This document shows positions 24,301-35,276 of a stretch of DNA of 64,000 nt, piece after piece. The stretch's first letter is position 1. Every line of letters starts with the position of its first letter. Source of the DNA: Telmatactis stephensoni. Lineage: Eukaryota; Cnidaria; Anthozoa; Actiniaria; Isophelliidae. The DNA lies in the NCBI GenBank assembly GCA_029948255.1, contig JALIZF010001869.1, positions 744,001 through 808,000 of the forward strand. The letters run 5' to 3'. The notes under the pieces are model-generated. The model saw only the letters and a program-made list of their open reading frames with translations, was not told where the DNA came from and made no database searches. The position numbers and the translations under genes are program-made.

Positions 24301-27300
24301 TTGAATAAACTTTAGTAAACATGTAGAGCTTTGCCCGCCCTCAAGCCAATGACGTGCAACACCCAGAAACGTTTCGTGCGTCAATATCGATTCCTTGCTG
24401 TAGACATCACTGTTTTTGTTTTAGGTACAGATCAATTAAACTCTTTGAAACTGCCATTCCACCTTCTTCTATACATGTGAATGATGAAGTACGCGAGGCA
24501 ACTTATTGGGTGCGAGACGTTGAGGCAATAGCTAACAGGTTTGTTCATTACTATGTAGAATTAAAAACAGAATTCGCGACAATACTGCTGTCATCAGCAT
24601 CATCGACCACCATCAAGCATACTACCACCACGCAGAATGTTATGTAGTCAGTTAAATACTATACCTCTACTCGAACCCTACACTGCAATACCAATAAAAT
24701 GAGAGGGAGCAATTTTTTGTGAATTTTGTCTTTTGATTTTTAGGGGTGACACCGTGTTTGCGTCAATATTCGAGCGATTAGATGCCCTCAAATTTGAAAA
24801 ATTGGATTATCACACTCCTGAAAGAGAAACCAAAATACAGCAATTCCAAGCCCAACTTGAGGTACGAATAGAACTGTACTATGGATTGACCTGTGAAGAA
24901 CCCCATGGAATAAAACCCCGAAACGCTGGAAAATCAGGCTAGATAAATCTTGGACTCCTATCTGTTAAATAAATTATTTATTCGCCATTTTATGCTGACT
25001 CTTCCCCAGTCGTCTCTCACGTATTTATCATGGGAACGTGTTCACATGGGAATTTAGAATTCGTCGACTTAATGTTTCGTTTGTTGTAAGTATAGAATTA
25101 CCTTGTCCCAAACGTTTTCACTAGTTTCTCTACTCCAATTTTAAGCCACGAAGGGGCCAATGGAGATACGTATCTGAGGAGATACGTATCTATTACCAAC
25201 GGAGATACGTATCTGGGACAAGGTCAGGGTAGTGTAGGAAACTGGTATGAGTTCATAAGCGTGCGAATTAAGTTCTAAATACCTGATTGCGAAATAGATT
25301 TTGAATAATGTTGACCTGTTTGACTGTTTTTTCTTTGCACAGGAAAATAGCAGTCATTTTACAGAACAGGTCCAGGTAGTTACAAAGAAAGCCAATGTTC
25401 TACAAAGTTTACAAAACCCGAGTGTGGTATCAAGTTACGACCATCTTGACAAGCAAGACCAGATTGCCCTGGGTTACGTCATTGCCGATAGCTTGAATGG
25501 ACTCAAGAGGATTCTGTGTGAGAATGTGGATAACTGGAACAACAGGTTTGCATCCATTAGTTCAAGCCCGATTCTTACAAGCATAAAAACGTACATACAG
25601 TGTAGTCTAGTAACTTCTCATTAGCAGTGTTGGTCTTTTTCCTGTCCCATGGGAGAAAGGGAGTTGGGGAGAGGTCCTCACGTCTTCTCTTCTACCCACC
25701 ACTCCCTTCCTCTTCCCCCAAAGGCCCTGATATTCGAGTATAACATAAATGGAACAATCACTTACTTATGTTCCTTGTCACTATGTACAGGCTTCAAGAG
25801 TTTGTCCAAGCTGAGAAGAAGCGAAGTAACAAAATCAGTGTGACAACAAATCAGCGAGATACCAAGGACAGGAGACAAAGTCGATAACGTAGGTTGACAA
25901 ACGAACGAGCAAATAAATGAATGAACCAGCGAATGAATAGTCCAATACAAAGAAAAATAGTAATAAGTAAATGAATGAATGAATTGATGGATCGATGATT
26001 GATTGATGATTAAACGATCGGAAGAAAAGGATTGAATGATTGAATGATAGAAAGAAAGTCCTTGAAAACAAATAAAATGAATGAAAAAGGGAATGTAAAA
26101 TGAGTGTGAACTGCTCTGTCTTAAATTTCCATGCAAAATGATATTTTCCTCAACGTTTACCCTTTAATTCCAGGTTGCACAAAATCTATCAGCCAAAAGT
26201 ACTGAAGAGTCCACCGATGACCCAGGGACGAAGGCTCAGTATGTCTTTGTTTCTCCTGGTTTATCCCCTGCCTACTCCCCTTGGAGTATGGGAAGTTCCT
26301 CACCGCTTGTACCAAACGAAGAGTCTGAAAGCATGGAAACTTCTGATGCAGAGTCCCATGTTTCAGATGTTGACTCGAGGAACCAAAAAAATGCATATTT
26401 CAGACCAATAAATCCCAATGAAGATACAACAGCTGTAGACGAAGCACGTCAGGAACCTTTGTCTTATTCAGAGGAAAGCACCTTCGACAAAAGTACGTCG
26501 ATCGCTATTCGTGCTGATTCTAAGCCATTTGCTCGTGGTCATCGTAGAGTTTTTTCCTCTCCTCCTCTGATTACTGTGGCAATGTATAGCACATCGTGTG
26601 AGAATAACGAGGCGAAAAGTGTTCTGATGCGTAGTCATAGTGATTCAGATGTCACTGGTATGGAAACTCTTTTGGCTCAGAAGCAGGTAAGGTGGGGTTT
26701 CGCAGGTAGGGTGGGAGACTTAACGGAAAATTGCTGGTGCAACAAGTAGTCCGAAAGGCAGCATACATTCATTGTAAAATAGAAAACGTAAACATTGAAG
26801 GCCTAACATAAACAAGTCAATTATTGTCTATGCCACCTTACTGACCTCGATCTGTTCAGCTCAATTTATGTCCCATTGGTAAGTTTAACGGCTCTACGAC
26901 CGCAAAATGTGTTTGCCGCTTACTTCATAGGACCAAATGTGCTGTGTTTTATTGTGTTACGTTTTGTTGTGCTAAGTGTTGTGTTGTTATTTTTGTTGTG
27001 TTTTGTTGTTTTGTTTGTTGTGTGGTGTGGTGGTGTGTATTATGAATTGTGTGTTGGGCTGCGTTATGTTGCGTTACGCTGAGCTGCGTTGGCGTTCTGC
27101 TGTGCAGTGCTGCGTTGTACTGTGTTGCGTTGTGTTGTGCTGTGTTGCGTTGCGTTGTGTTGTACTGTGTTGTGTTGCGTTGCGTTGCGTTGTGTTGTGT
27201 TGTGTTGTGTGATGTTGTGTTGTGTTGTCACGACATCGTCAATTTAAAATTTTCATTTATTCTTCAGGAAAATTCTCCAATATTGACGTCAGATCGTACC

Positions 27301-30300
27301 AGTCGACTTACTTCTTCTACAACTCAAGAGAGAATTACATCTAGTCAAGCCTCAAATAGACAATACAAGCGCCCTTTATCATATCCAGACTCGTCTGGGT
27401 CAAAATCACAACAGCCAGGTAGACTTATTCTTTAGCGACCATGTTTGTTGTTAGTTTAAAATGTAGCCTGCCATTAGCTTGTTTGGAATTTATGCTGTGC
27501 TTTATTGCTTTAAATTGTCCTTCCGTTCGTCCATTCATATACTTTTCTGTTTTTTTTAAGAAAACGGTGAAGATGCTGCAGATGGTATGTAAAGAGCGTG
27601 TTTCCATAGATTGGCTTTTCAGTGTATTTACTGTGATACTTCTGAAGTCTTCATTTTCCACCTTGAATTCTATATGGTTTCATTGTTTAATTTGTTTTGT
27701 TTAGGCACTCCTGTAATTCGAAAGCGAGACAAAATGAAAAACATCATATCATCTTTTCTTCCTGGCTCAACTTATCAACCTATTGCATCATCCTTGTAAG
27801 TTACATTTTTCCTTCCCTTCCCTTCCCTTCCCTTCCCTTCCCTTCCCTTCCCTTCCCTTCCCTTCCCTTCTCTTCTCTTCCCTCCTTCCTTTCCCTTTCC
27901 TCCTTCCCTTCCCTTCCCTCCTCCCTCCCTCCCTACCTTCCTTTGCACTTCTTCTTTTCCATTTAACATTCGACTTTACCTTGACAATATTTCGCAGCCC
28001 AAGTCACGAACATCATCTCCTTCCTGCTGGTGAAAAGGTTCTTGTTGTTGTGAACGAAAAAGAACCCAGTTCTATCATTGCCTATGCTCTCAGGTAACAA
28101 GGAGCCTCTACTAACTTTCAACAATGGTAGTTTCATTATCTGTCCAGATATTTTCATTCTGTATATAGCGTTAGCAGCAGGGATTGATCCAAATCGTGAT
28201 TCATGTGGTGCGCCCTATGTGTGTACGTTACAATTGCAGATGAATTTAAAAACGATAACTCAAAAACGCAGGGGCAATCAGAAAGTTGAAAAGTTGTTTG
28301 AAGTTGATTTATGTTCGAGATAGCAAACTTTTTGAGATAACAGAGTTCAAATGCTTCGTTTTTACGCAGTACTAAAGAATACCACCAAAAACTGCACGAG
28401 ATACAAATTGCACTGGGCCGTCTGACAAATGGAACAAAACAGGAAAATAATGACATTGAACAGACGAAGCAAGAACAGGAGCTTGGCGATAGCTATAGGT
28501 ATGAATATAAACGTAATTCATTCACAATACAATGAAATTGTCTCTTTGAGGAGTAGTTTGGTTTATTTTACTTTTATACTGTTGTTATTTCAGGAGTGAA
28601 ACTTCACCATATACAGAGGCAGCATCAGTAATCACTGTTGATGACACCAGTGAAGGTACTTGTAAATACTACTGAGTTCGATAGATTTTTGCCACCTCAC
28701 TAAGCACTCCACACTTTCCAGACTTCGGGAATCCAAGAAACTTCCCATTTCTCATTTCCAGTTAAATAAAATTTTGGTGGTATCGCTATCTAATCGTTAA
28801 AAAAAATTCTGAAATAGACCTAATCCACAGCGTCACAATGTTTGCCCAATTCAGCGTGACAAACCTCTAGAGGATTCATTTTCTTTTGTTTTTACTCTTC
28901 AAAAAAATCGTGAGTATCCCAAAGGAATAACGACGATAATCCGACGAGTTTCAAAACAAAAACAAATCATTCCTCTAGTGGTTTGTCACGCTGAATTGGG
29001 ACAACATTGTCACATGATGGATTAGGTCCATTGTCTTCGAAGTCGTTAACTTTTGGAAGTGGTGAAGATTCACCGTGTGTTCATAATTGATAGTGCACGC
29101 TACTAAGCCCCAGGGAACAATATAAAAAGCCTAAAAAAACTTGGTTTTGGTCGAGATGAAAGTTTATTAACCAATCAGAGCGCATGTTACATTGTTACAA
29201 AGTAAACGAGTTTATCAAAACAGCAAATTATTGCGAAACTACGAAATAACTTTTTCTCTTTCTTTTTAAGATTTTGTCAACGTTGAAATCAGAAATGCTG
29301 GAAATGATAAAGATGATTTAGACACAAACTCAGCCCGTGTCGAAATCATCGAGGATGTCCAACAGGTTACAGTAGCTGGAAAGAAGGGAAAAATAATAGA
29401 AAGGGTAGACAAAGTAAAGGTTCTTGAAGACTAGTCAAGAAAACTGTTATGATGATGGAGATGGGAGAAAGCGAGAGTGCGCTGAACAGCAACTTAACGC
29501 TGAAAACAGTAAGTCTGATCCTGATAGCCTATGTAGCCGGCAGTAAGGGGAGGGGGGGACTGGGAAGGAGAAGGAAGGGAAAGTTTGCACATCGTCTGCT
29601 AAGCCTCCCTAGTAGCACTAGTAGCACCAGTTGCGCAGACTACATCCTGCTGAGGCAAAGCATTCTAGGTGACGTTGCTCATATCGTTGTTTACAACAGT
29701 TTTGCATCGTATAACCGACGTTTGTAAAACATTTTTTACTTCACATGATTTGAATTACACCTACTAATTCTAGCGTAAGTGCTTCATTATTGCGGAAAGC
29801 GGTTTGACCAAAAGGCCATCGTGACAAGAACATCAATCTTTTTCGAACAATGTCTTAAAAACGACAAAGTTCATGCAATGAACAATTCGACAAGCATAAA
29901 CACACGGATAAGTTGAACACGTTAAACGCTGATAGCAACGTGATGCAACGTTTCTTATGTCCTTGGCTTTATTTTGAATTGTACTATATACTTAGAAGAC
30001 ATGCATCTAAACTTCAGTCTTCTATTAATGTGTAACTTTTTCTACGTTGGCTTGTTTTGATAGGATGCTTTTCAGAGTTTGGTTTCCAGCCCAAAGATGC
30101 AGGAAAGGATTGTAATCTTGAGTTCCATATTCAAATGCGTAAGTTCAGCTGATTGTATTATGGGGAAATAGGTGGCGCGACAATCTCCTGTTATGTGAAT
30201 GTGAAACGAATTATATAAATTATATATCCCATTATTCACCTGAATGAGTGATAAGTTCACTCTCTACTGGAAGGTTGAAAAATGCACGTTTATAAACTGC

Positions 30301-33300
30301 AAAAGCAGCATGCGCCAATTCAGTGCCACATTGGTTTTTCAGATGTGAGGGCAAAAATGAGTACACTAACATTACTGAGTCGATATACCTATGCTTCTCC
30401 CACTAGTGAAAACTGCAGCCCATGCAAAAACAGCCTAAACAGATTCAGAGCTTCATTTATCTTATGTATGTGAGAATATTTGTTAAGCTCTGCTAATAAG
30501 TTGTACTGAGTCTCCATATGTTACCTATACATAAAATTATACCCTTCCCATAAAATGATATTCATGGTCGATGGTAAAATGTGATTTTTACCACTCAATA
30601 TTCCTATATTTTCTTTTCTTCTTTCTGTAGAATTTTCGTACAATGTTTGTCGATTCTACTGCAATGCCTATTATGCAGATCAGTTTAAAAATCTACGGAA
30701 GCACATTTTTGAAGGCAGTGAAGAAAGGTAAGATTGAAGATGGAAAGGAGAAGCGCTCTGTGATTTGTGACGCTTTACTTCTCTTTGTTGTTTTTGTGTT
30801 TCTGTTATTGTTGTTGTTGTTTTAACGTTTAAAGTTGATTTTCTCCGTCTGGTTGGAGTTCGATCAAATCAGGTCGGACTTTAAAGGTCCGGACAATGTA
30901 ACTCTTCTTGCAACGTTGCACGCAACGGATCACGCAACGCCGTAAAAAGAGTTGCATAAAACTCGACCCAACTTCTGCATCTGTTGCGTGCAGCTGTCAC
31001 ATGGTGCAACTGTTACAGTCGCAATGTTGCAGAAAAAGTTGCATCGTGCGTCCGAATGCTGCAAATCTAATGAAAACTTCTTTAAAAGTTGCTTCTTCAT
31101 CATGCTCTTCGAGTGGCAACGTAGGGATGTTAGACTTTATTAAAAGTATAAATTGTATTCTTGATTTAAAGGTACATTCGTTCTCTGGCACATTGTGCAG
31201 TATGGCGTGCGCGTGGTGGAAAATCAGGCTCTACGTTCTCCAAAACACTAGGTAATCATTACTTTGTTAAATATCAAATTCCTGGACAAAAGTTAAATGT
31301 CGCTTCCAAAATATAACAGCAATGATGAATTTCAATGTTTGTAGACGATCGATTCGTGTTGAAGCAGATGTCACGTCTCGAGCTTCAATCATTCGTGGAG
31401 TTTGCTCCTCATTATTTCCAGTACATGAATAAAGCTATCACTGAAAAGGTTAGTTCACTACGTACAAACAGTAATTCATGATTACTAGTGACTGTAAGTA
31501 ACCCTTATTATGATTTGCGTGTTTCCGTAGTTGCCCTCTTAAGATAGCTCATTACATAGAAAAGGGAAACGGAAAGAAGGATAGAGCAAGGACAATAGGA
31601 CAGAGTCGTTGTGTTTATGTGTTAATAAACCGAGTTACAAATTATACTTATCTGCAGTCAGTCCTTTGAAGCTCAGAAGTCACATTATTTCCTCTGCTTT
31701 TGACCTTTCTGGCCTCTGTTATAGGTGGATCTTTGTTTACAATTTTTGCTCATTAGCATAGGCATTTCTCTTTTCAACCAAATAAACACCAAATCACCTC
31801 TGAATATTGAAAGGGCATGGCAAAACTAACTTTCTTTGGAAATTTGAGCGTGGTACAAGCAATAGTTTTTGCGTGATGCAGTTTTAAAAACTCTAAATTT
31901 TACAGAGAATGTATGGGCTCATTAGCGCTTTTGCCACCCAGAAATTTGAAAGCAAATTGGAAGCTGGATATCTTGCACAATATTGCATGCAAAGAGCTAA
32001 AAATTCCGTAGATTACTTATATTAAAAAGCTCTTAAAAGTTTTGGACTCAGTTTGTAATTTTATCGATTTTTATCCATATGCTAATGAAGCAGAATGTAA
32101 ACACATGACGTCAGCAAAGATCCTCCTATAGCTGTTATAAAGCGTTGTCTTAGGTTAAACGAACGTTCCAACGGTTGGAATATCTGTATTCGCTTTGAAT
32201 TGGGTCCCAGTCCCCGCTCCGTAAAAAGTTAGTTAGTCAACTCATCATCACAACGACATTGTCCTAGTGCCCTTGGATAGAGTGAAGAAAAAAGCGAGGG
32301 CAAAGTTAAATCTTACATTTTGTTTAATCAAATTCTTCGCTTACAATCTAAACCTACACCAAGCAAATAAGCGGAGGATTTGCAGCAAGCCGGCTCCCTC
32401 TCTCCTTCCTTTTCCTTACTTCCCTCCCTCCCTTATATTCTTCCTTTTTCTTCCTTCCTTACCTTTTCCATTCCGTTCCTTCCTTACCTTTTCCATTCCG
32501 TTCCTTCCTTACTTTTTCCATTCCGTTCCTTCCTTACCTTTTCCATTCCGTTCCTTCCTTACCTTTTCCATTCCGTTCCTTCCTTGCCTTTTCCGTTCCG
32601 TTCCTTCCTTTTAGAGGGCTACCACACAAGCTACGTACAGATTGGCTTACCAATGACTGATTGCTTATAAGTTGTTTCTTTACCACACCTAAGGATCTCT
32701 TGTCTTTGTGCATAACGTTTTTATTTCACTTATTTATTGTTTATACGCTAATTAATATCTCTTTCAAAATTTCTTTCCAGAGATCCACGTTATTAGCCAA
32801 GATATTTGGAGTTTATCGAATTGGTTTTAAGAACACACAAACCAATACAACAATGCGGCAGGATGTTCTTGTCATGGAAAATCTTTTATATAATCGTAAA
32901 ATTGATAAGGTAGATATTACACCATTATTACGCCTTTGCACTATCTTTATCGTATACTATTTTTTATCTAGGCTCTTTTATCAGGAAATATTTTCTCTTC
33001 CTGAATTCCCCTTTTTTATCAATATTCCATACCGCATGGCCTCTCATCTCACCTATCTGTAACCCTTTTTCTCATTCAGTGGTCAAATTGTCTCCTTTGC
33101 TACTTCTTGACTACACCGTATAGCAGATTTCCCCAAACCCTGAACTTTTCTCGTCCCAATTTTAGTCACCACCTTTCATTCCCCTCAATATATCTTGCAG
33201 TTCCTATACCCTCTGCCCTTAAACTCGCAAGCATCTTCAACTTATATTGTTTTTTGGTACGTAGACGTTTGATCTCAAAGGCTCTATGCGTAGTCGTTAC

Positions 33301-34539
33301 GTGCAAGTATCAGCGGGTGAAAATGATGTACTGATGGATGAGAACCTCTTAGAAAGTAAGTTGCTATTCCATTTTTGAAGGTTTCTGGTGCTTGAACCCT
33401 GTACTATCGCTCCCTTCAGTTGCTGGTCGGCAGTTCAGACGGACTTATTCAGTGTAGTGTTACACTTTAGTGATAACAAAGCAAAAATGTTGGGCGTTAC
33501 TGTGTTTAAGGGTGTTCAAGCTCATCTAACTTTAAATTTTGAGGCGACAATGTTAAGAGCTGTACCCTTGCCTAGAGAGAAAAGTAAAAGGAAAGGTAAA
33601 AGAGAGCCTCTTCTCGCAGGGTGCATGTAAGAGCTGTTAACCAACGTTGTTAGCGTTTGAACTTCCTTTAGTAATTGTTTTTAAATGCTTGCGTGGTTTT
33701 TCCTTTTTAGTGATTCGAGAAAATCCCATCTTTATACGACCGCATTCAAAGGCTGTTTTATCCAAAGCTATTCATAATGATACAGAGTTCTTAGCTCAAC
33801 ATATGGTCATGGATTACTCATTGCTTGTTGGTATCGATGAGATGCGTTCAGAGCTGGTTATCGGGATTATAGGTAAAATGAAAATCAATCAAATGTTAAA
33901 GAGGGCCGAGTTCCTGAAGGCGTGATTATTGCAAACCCAGGATTAACTCTTCAGGGACCGGTTGTTCGAAGGGCGATTAACGCTAATCCTGGGTTAAAAT
34001 GAACGATTTTCTTTAGAGTTAATCCTGGGTTAACGCTTATCGTCTTTCGAACAACCGGGCCAAGAAAACAATTCATTAGATGTAATCGGGCTTCACGAAC
34101 CGGGCTCTGGATAGCAAAAGAAATTTGGCGTGACGTGTGATTTGGGCCAAAAATATCGCGAGATCTGTAAATAAACCCTCGTGTGATGCGTGATTTGTTT
34201 TTTAGTGATGCGTTTTTTCGTTCGTTCGTTTGTTCGTTCGTTTGTTTGTTTGTTTGTTTGTTTGTTTGTTTGTTCGTTCGTTCGTTTGTTTGTTTTGATT
34301 GAAATCATATCTAGTCTACTGAATCTCTTATGGTATTGATTGTAGATTTCATCCGCACCTTCACGTGGGACAAAAAGCTCGAAATGTACGTCAAATCCAG
34401 TGGAATCCTTGGCGGGCAAGGGAAGATGCCTACAGTAGTGTCACCAGAATTATACAGAACTCGCTTTACAGAGGCCATGCATAGGTATTTCCTAATGGTA
34501 CCAGATAAGTGGACAGGGTTGGGAAATGATCTAGATTAA
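12384..34539 (+). CDS. PIKFYVE: 1-phosphatidylinositol 3-phosphate 5-kinase (PIKfyve/Fab1)
   Basis: Phosphorylates PI3P to PI(3,5)P2 on endosomes, with VAC14 and FIG4. I read 39 exons: 12384-12815, 13464-13641, 14620-14984, 15424-15575, 16214-16331, 16849-17046, 18074-18131, 18202-18296, 18751-19055, 19458-19572, 19712-19909, 20126-20311, 20935-21054, 21331-22188, 22369-22469, 22790-22861, 23455-23626, 23934-24112, 24425-24538, 24744-24861, 25343-25545, 25791-about 25839, 26174-26686, 27268-27418, 27561-27584, 27705-27795, 27998-28093, 28370-28498, 28594-28655, 29271-29365?, 29430?-29508, 30064-30138, 30631-30727, 31172-31251, 31345-31448, 32781-32909, 33265-33355, 33711-33872, 34346-34539. 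About 2185 residues (human 2098). FYVE at about 150-220 (WMPD, RRRHHCR); DEP at 326-415; chaperonin-like domain about 590-900 (GCTVTLRGG); Cys-rich region about 1190-1340; PIPK domain about 1890-2185 with FVLKQM (Lys near 1966), DLKGS near 2041 and MDYSLLVG near 2101. Exon 22 end and exons 30/31 are uncertain. Confidence 0.95.
13268..13413. mobile_element. MITE-like inverted repeat
   Basis: Ends TAGAACGATAACACTAAAAC and the complement ending TAGTGTTATCGCTCTA are about 27 bases each and near perfect. The inside is short and has no coding potential. It lies in PIKfyve intron 1, about 50 bases before the exon 2 acceptor. Confidence 0.75.
13721..13882. mobile_element. Foldback element
   Basis: Arms GAAATCGCATGATCTTGAGT / TACGAGAAGATCGTGCGATTT, ATTCGGAATTAATAG / ACTATTAATTCTGAATT and ATAGGACGAGCC / GGCGAGTCCTAT pair across a four-base centre. 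A further pair TAATACACTAT / ATAGTGTATTA lies outside at about 13889-14000, so a second nested element may adjoin. PIKfyve intron 2. Confidence 0.75.
17137..17250. repeat. Two-copy direct repeat in PIKfyve intron 6
   Basis: The block GATGTCACTAGACGAACA.GCGATACATACGATCAGCG occurs twice about 75 bases apart, with the second copy differing at a few bases. No function is apparent. Confidence 0.7.
17707..17919. mobile_element. Non-autonomous TIR element, copy 1 of 2
   Basis: Begins CAGGGTCCCCTATACCCCTT and ends CAAAAGGTATAGGGGAA, the inverted complement. The whole 213-base body aligns with 53051-53267, sharing blocks such as GATAATTCAAAAATCTCTTT and CAGCCATTCAC.TTTC. It lies in PIKfyve intron 6. 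No coding sequence. Confidence 0.85.
19606..19670. repeat. (TTCCC)n microsatellite next to a splice acceptor
   Basis: A CTTCC/TTCCC array fills much of the 139-base PIKfyve intron 10 (19573-19711), about 45 bases before the exon 11 acceptor. It can act as an extended polypyrimidine tract. A second array is at 27811-27935. Confidence 0.9.
20603..20787. mobile_element. Foldback element(s), CGTATGA family
   Basis: A complete copy runs from TAGAGTGGTTTTCGTATGAG (20639) to its complement ending CGATTCTA (20786), with ACGGTTACGATACGATACG-like inner repeats. Directly left, 20603-20627 is the right end of another copy (TTCACAGTCATACGAAATCT), whose remaining part extends left through CCGTACCGT-rich sequence to about 20395. 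Two family members therefore lie side by side in PIKfyve intron 12. Confidence 0.75.
23771..23825. repeat. (AAC)n microsatellite
   Basis: Two runs of ACAACAACA separated by CATAC lie in PIKfyve intron 17. Confidence 0.9.
25160..25218. repeat. Three copies of a 12-bp perfect palindrome
   Basis: AGATACGTATCT, its own reverse complement, occurs three times in 59 bases, each time preceded by GG. It lies in PIKfyve intron 20. Short tandem palindromes can be protein-binding sites or unstable hairpins, but nothing here decides between them. Confidence 0.85.
26940..27230. repeat. (GTTGT)n / (GTTGC)n pentanucleotide array
   Basis: Degenerate GTTGT units pass into GTTGCGTTGTGCTGTGTTGC-like units and then a purer GTTGT run. 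The unit is the reverse complement of the CACAA array at 3957-4240. It lies in PIKfyve intron 23 and accounts for the Cys/Val-rich open frames there. Confidence 0.9.
27811..27935. repeat. (TTCCC)n microsatellite
   Basis: CTTCC repeats continue to about 27870 and then degrade into other polypyrimidine sequence up to about 27960, ending some 40 bases before the exon 27 acceptor of PIKfyve. Confidence 0.9.
28813..29032. mobile_element. Foldback element
   Basis: AATAGACCTAATCCACAG, CCCAATTCAGCGTGACAAAC and CTCTAGAGGA.TCATTTTC on the left pair with the complements on the right (ending GGATTAGGTCCATT). Arms are about 80 bases, with a loop around 28905-28945. PIKfyve intron 29. Confidence 0.8.
31720..32130. 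mobile_element. TIR element
   Basis: Ends TATAGGTGGATCTTTG and CAAAGATCCTCCTATA are inverted complements. An inner pair (GTTTACA...GCTCATTAGCATA and its complement near 32080-32110) extends them. The middle is not coding. PIKfyve intron 35. Confidence 0.65.
32440..32612. repeat. 25-bp minisatellite
   Basis: About six copies of a 25-base unit built from TTCC blocks (CCTTACCTTTTCCATTCCG plus TTCCTT). Last copy diverges (TTGCC, CCGTTCCG). PIKfyve intron 35. Confidence 0.85.
33952..34064. mobile_element. MITE-like inverted repeat
   Basis: The ends GGACCGGTTGTTCGAAGGGC and the complement ending CTTTCGAACAACCGGGCC flank a second inverted pair, GATTAACGCTAATCCTGGGT / TAATCCTGGGTTAACGCTTAT. The element is about 110 bases and lies in PIKfyve intron 38. 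Confidence 0.75.
34206..34297. repeat. (GTTT/GTTC)n tetranucleotide microsatellite
   Basis: Alternating GTTC and GTTT units. They end about 50 bases before the last PIKfyve acceptor. Confidence 0.9.
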
Positions 34540-35098
34540 AGTACTTAATGATGACAAGCGCAACACAAGCAATTTTTTGCTGAATTGATGAAAATCAATC
34601 ACTCCTCATCAACATGTGTACGTGGTTGAGGGGTGCTTGAGAATGAAATTCAATCATAGAAGACTCATTACACATTGGATTTATATACGTCCGGAAGCAC
34701 AAATGTCTGTTGAGACGAGACTGCCAGGTTACATAGGTTTTCCAAGTTCCCGTATGTTCCAAAATGCATTGCGGTCATTGCTGTCATGATTTTCAGTAGC
34801 CATTCGGAATCGTACGTATGATTCAATAGTTGCAATGTGAAATCTCGATACTGTTGAGATGATTTTAAATAGTGTAAAATTGTAAAAATAATATAAAGAA
34901 ATATTATAAGACCGTTTTTAAAATTTATTTCATATAATTACGAGCCAAATATTGTATTTAAAAGTCCACTTCATTTTTTTTTCCTTTTCACTGTGTCGAT
35001 TTTTTTATACGAAGATTTTTCTAAGAACTTTACCACCGTTAATTGCATAGTAATGCGTTTCATCAGATAAAAGTCTCGACTAATTGTGTGATAGGCTG

Positions 35099-35276
35099 CT
35101 ACAGTCTTGACTGCGAATTAAGGGCCCGTTCACATGAAGGGGAGTTGTCCCTGGTAGCAGAGATAACTCTTTTGTTTTCTTTTCCCCGTAGGACACAAAA
35201 CAAAAGAGTTATCCCTGCTACCAGGGACAACTCGCCTTCATGTGTACAGGTCCTTAATTCGCAGTCATGACTGTAG
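35099..35276. mobile_element. Foldback element with 80-bp arms
   Basis: CTACAGTC.TGACTGCGAATTAAGG, TTCACATGAAGG.GAGTTGTCCC and AGCAG.GATAACTCTTTTGTTT pair with complements ending GACTGTAG. The loop is about 17 bases at 35180. The two arms are about 90% alike. Such a transcript would form a long hairpin. Confidence 0.85.

Noticed and set aside
30920..31090. GTTGCA-rich stretch in PIKfyve intron 33
   Set aside because: Repeated GTTGCA words hint at a decayed repeat, but I could not define ends or a unit.
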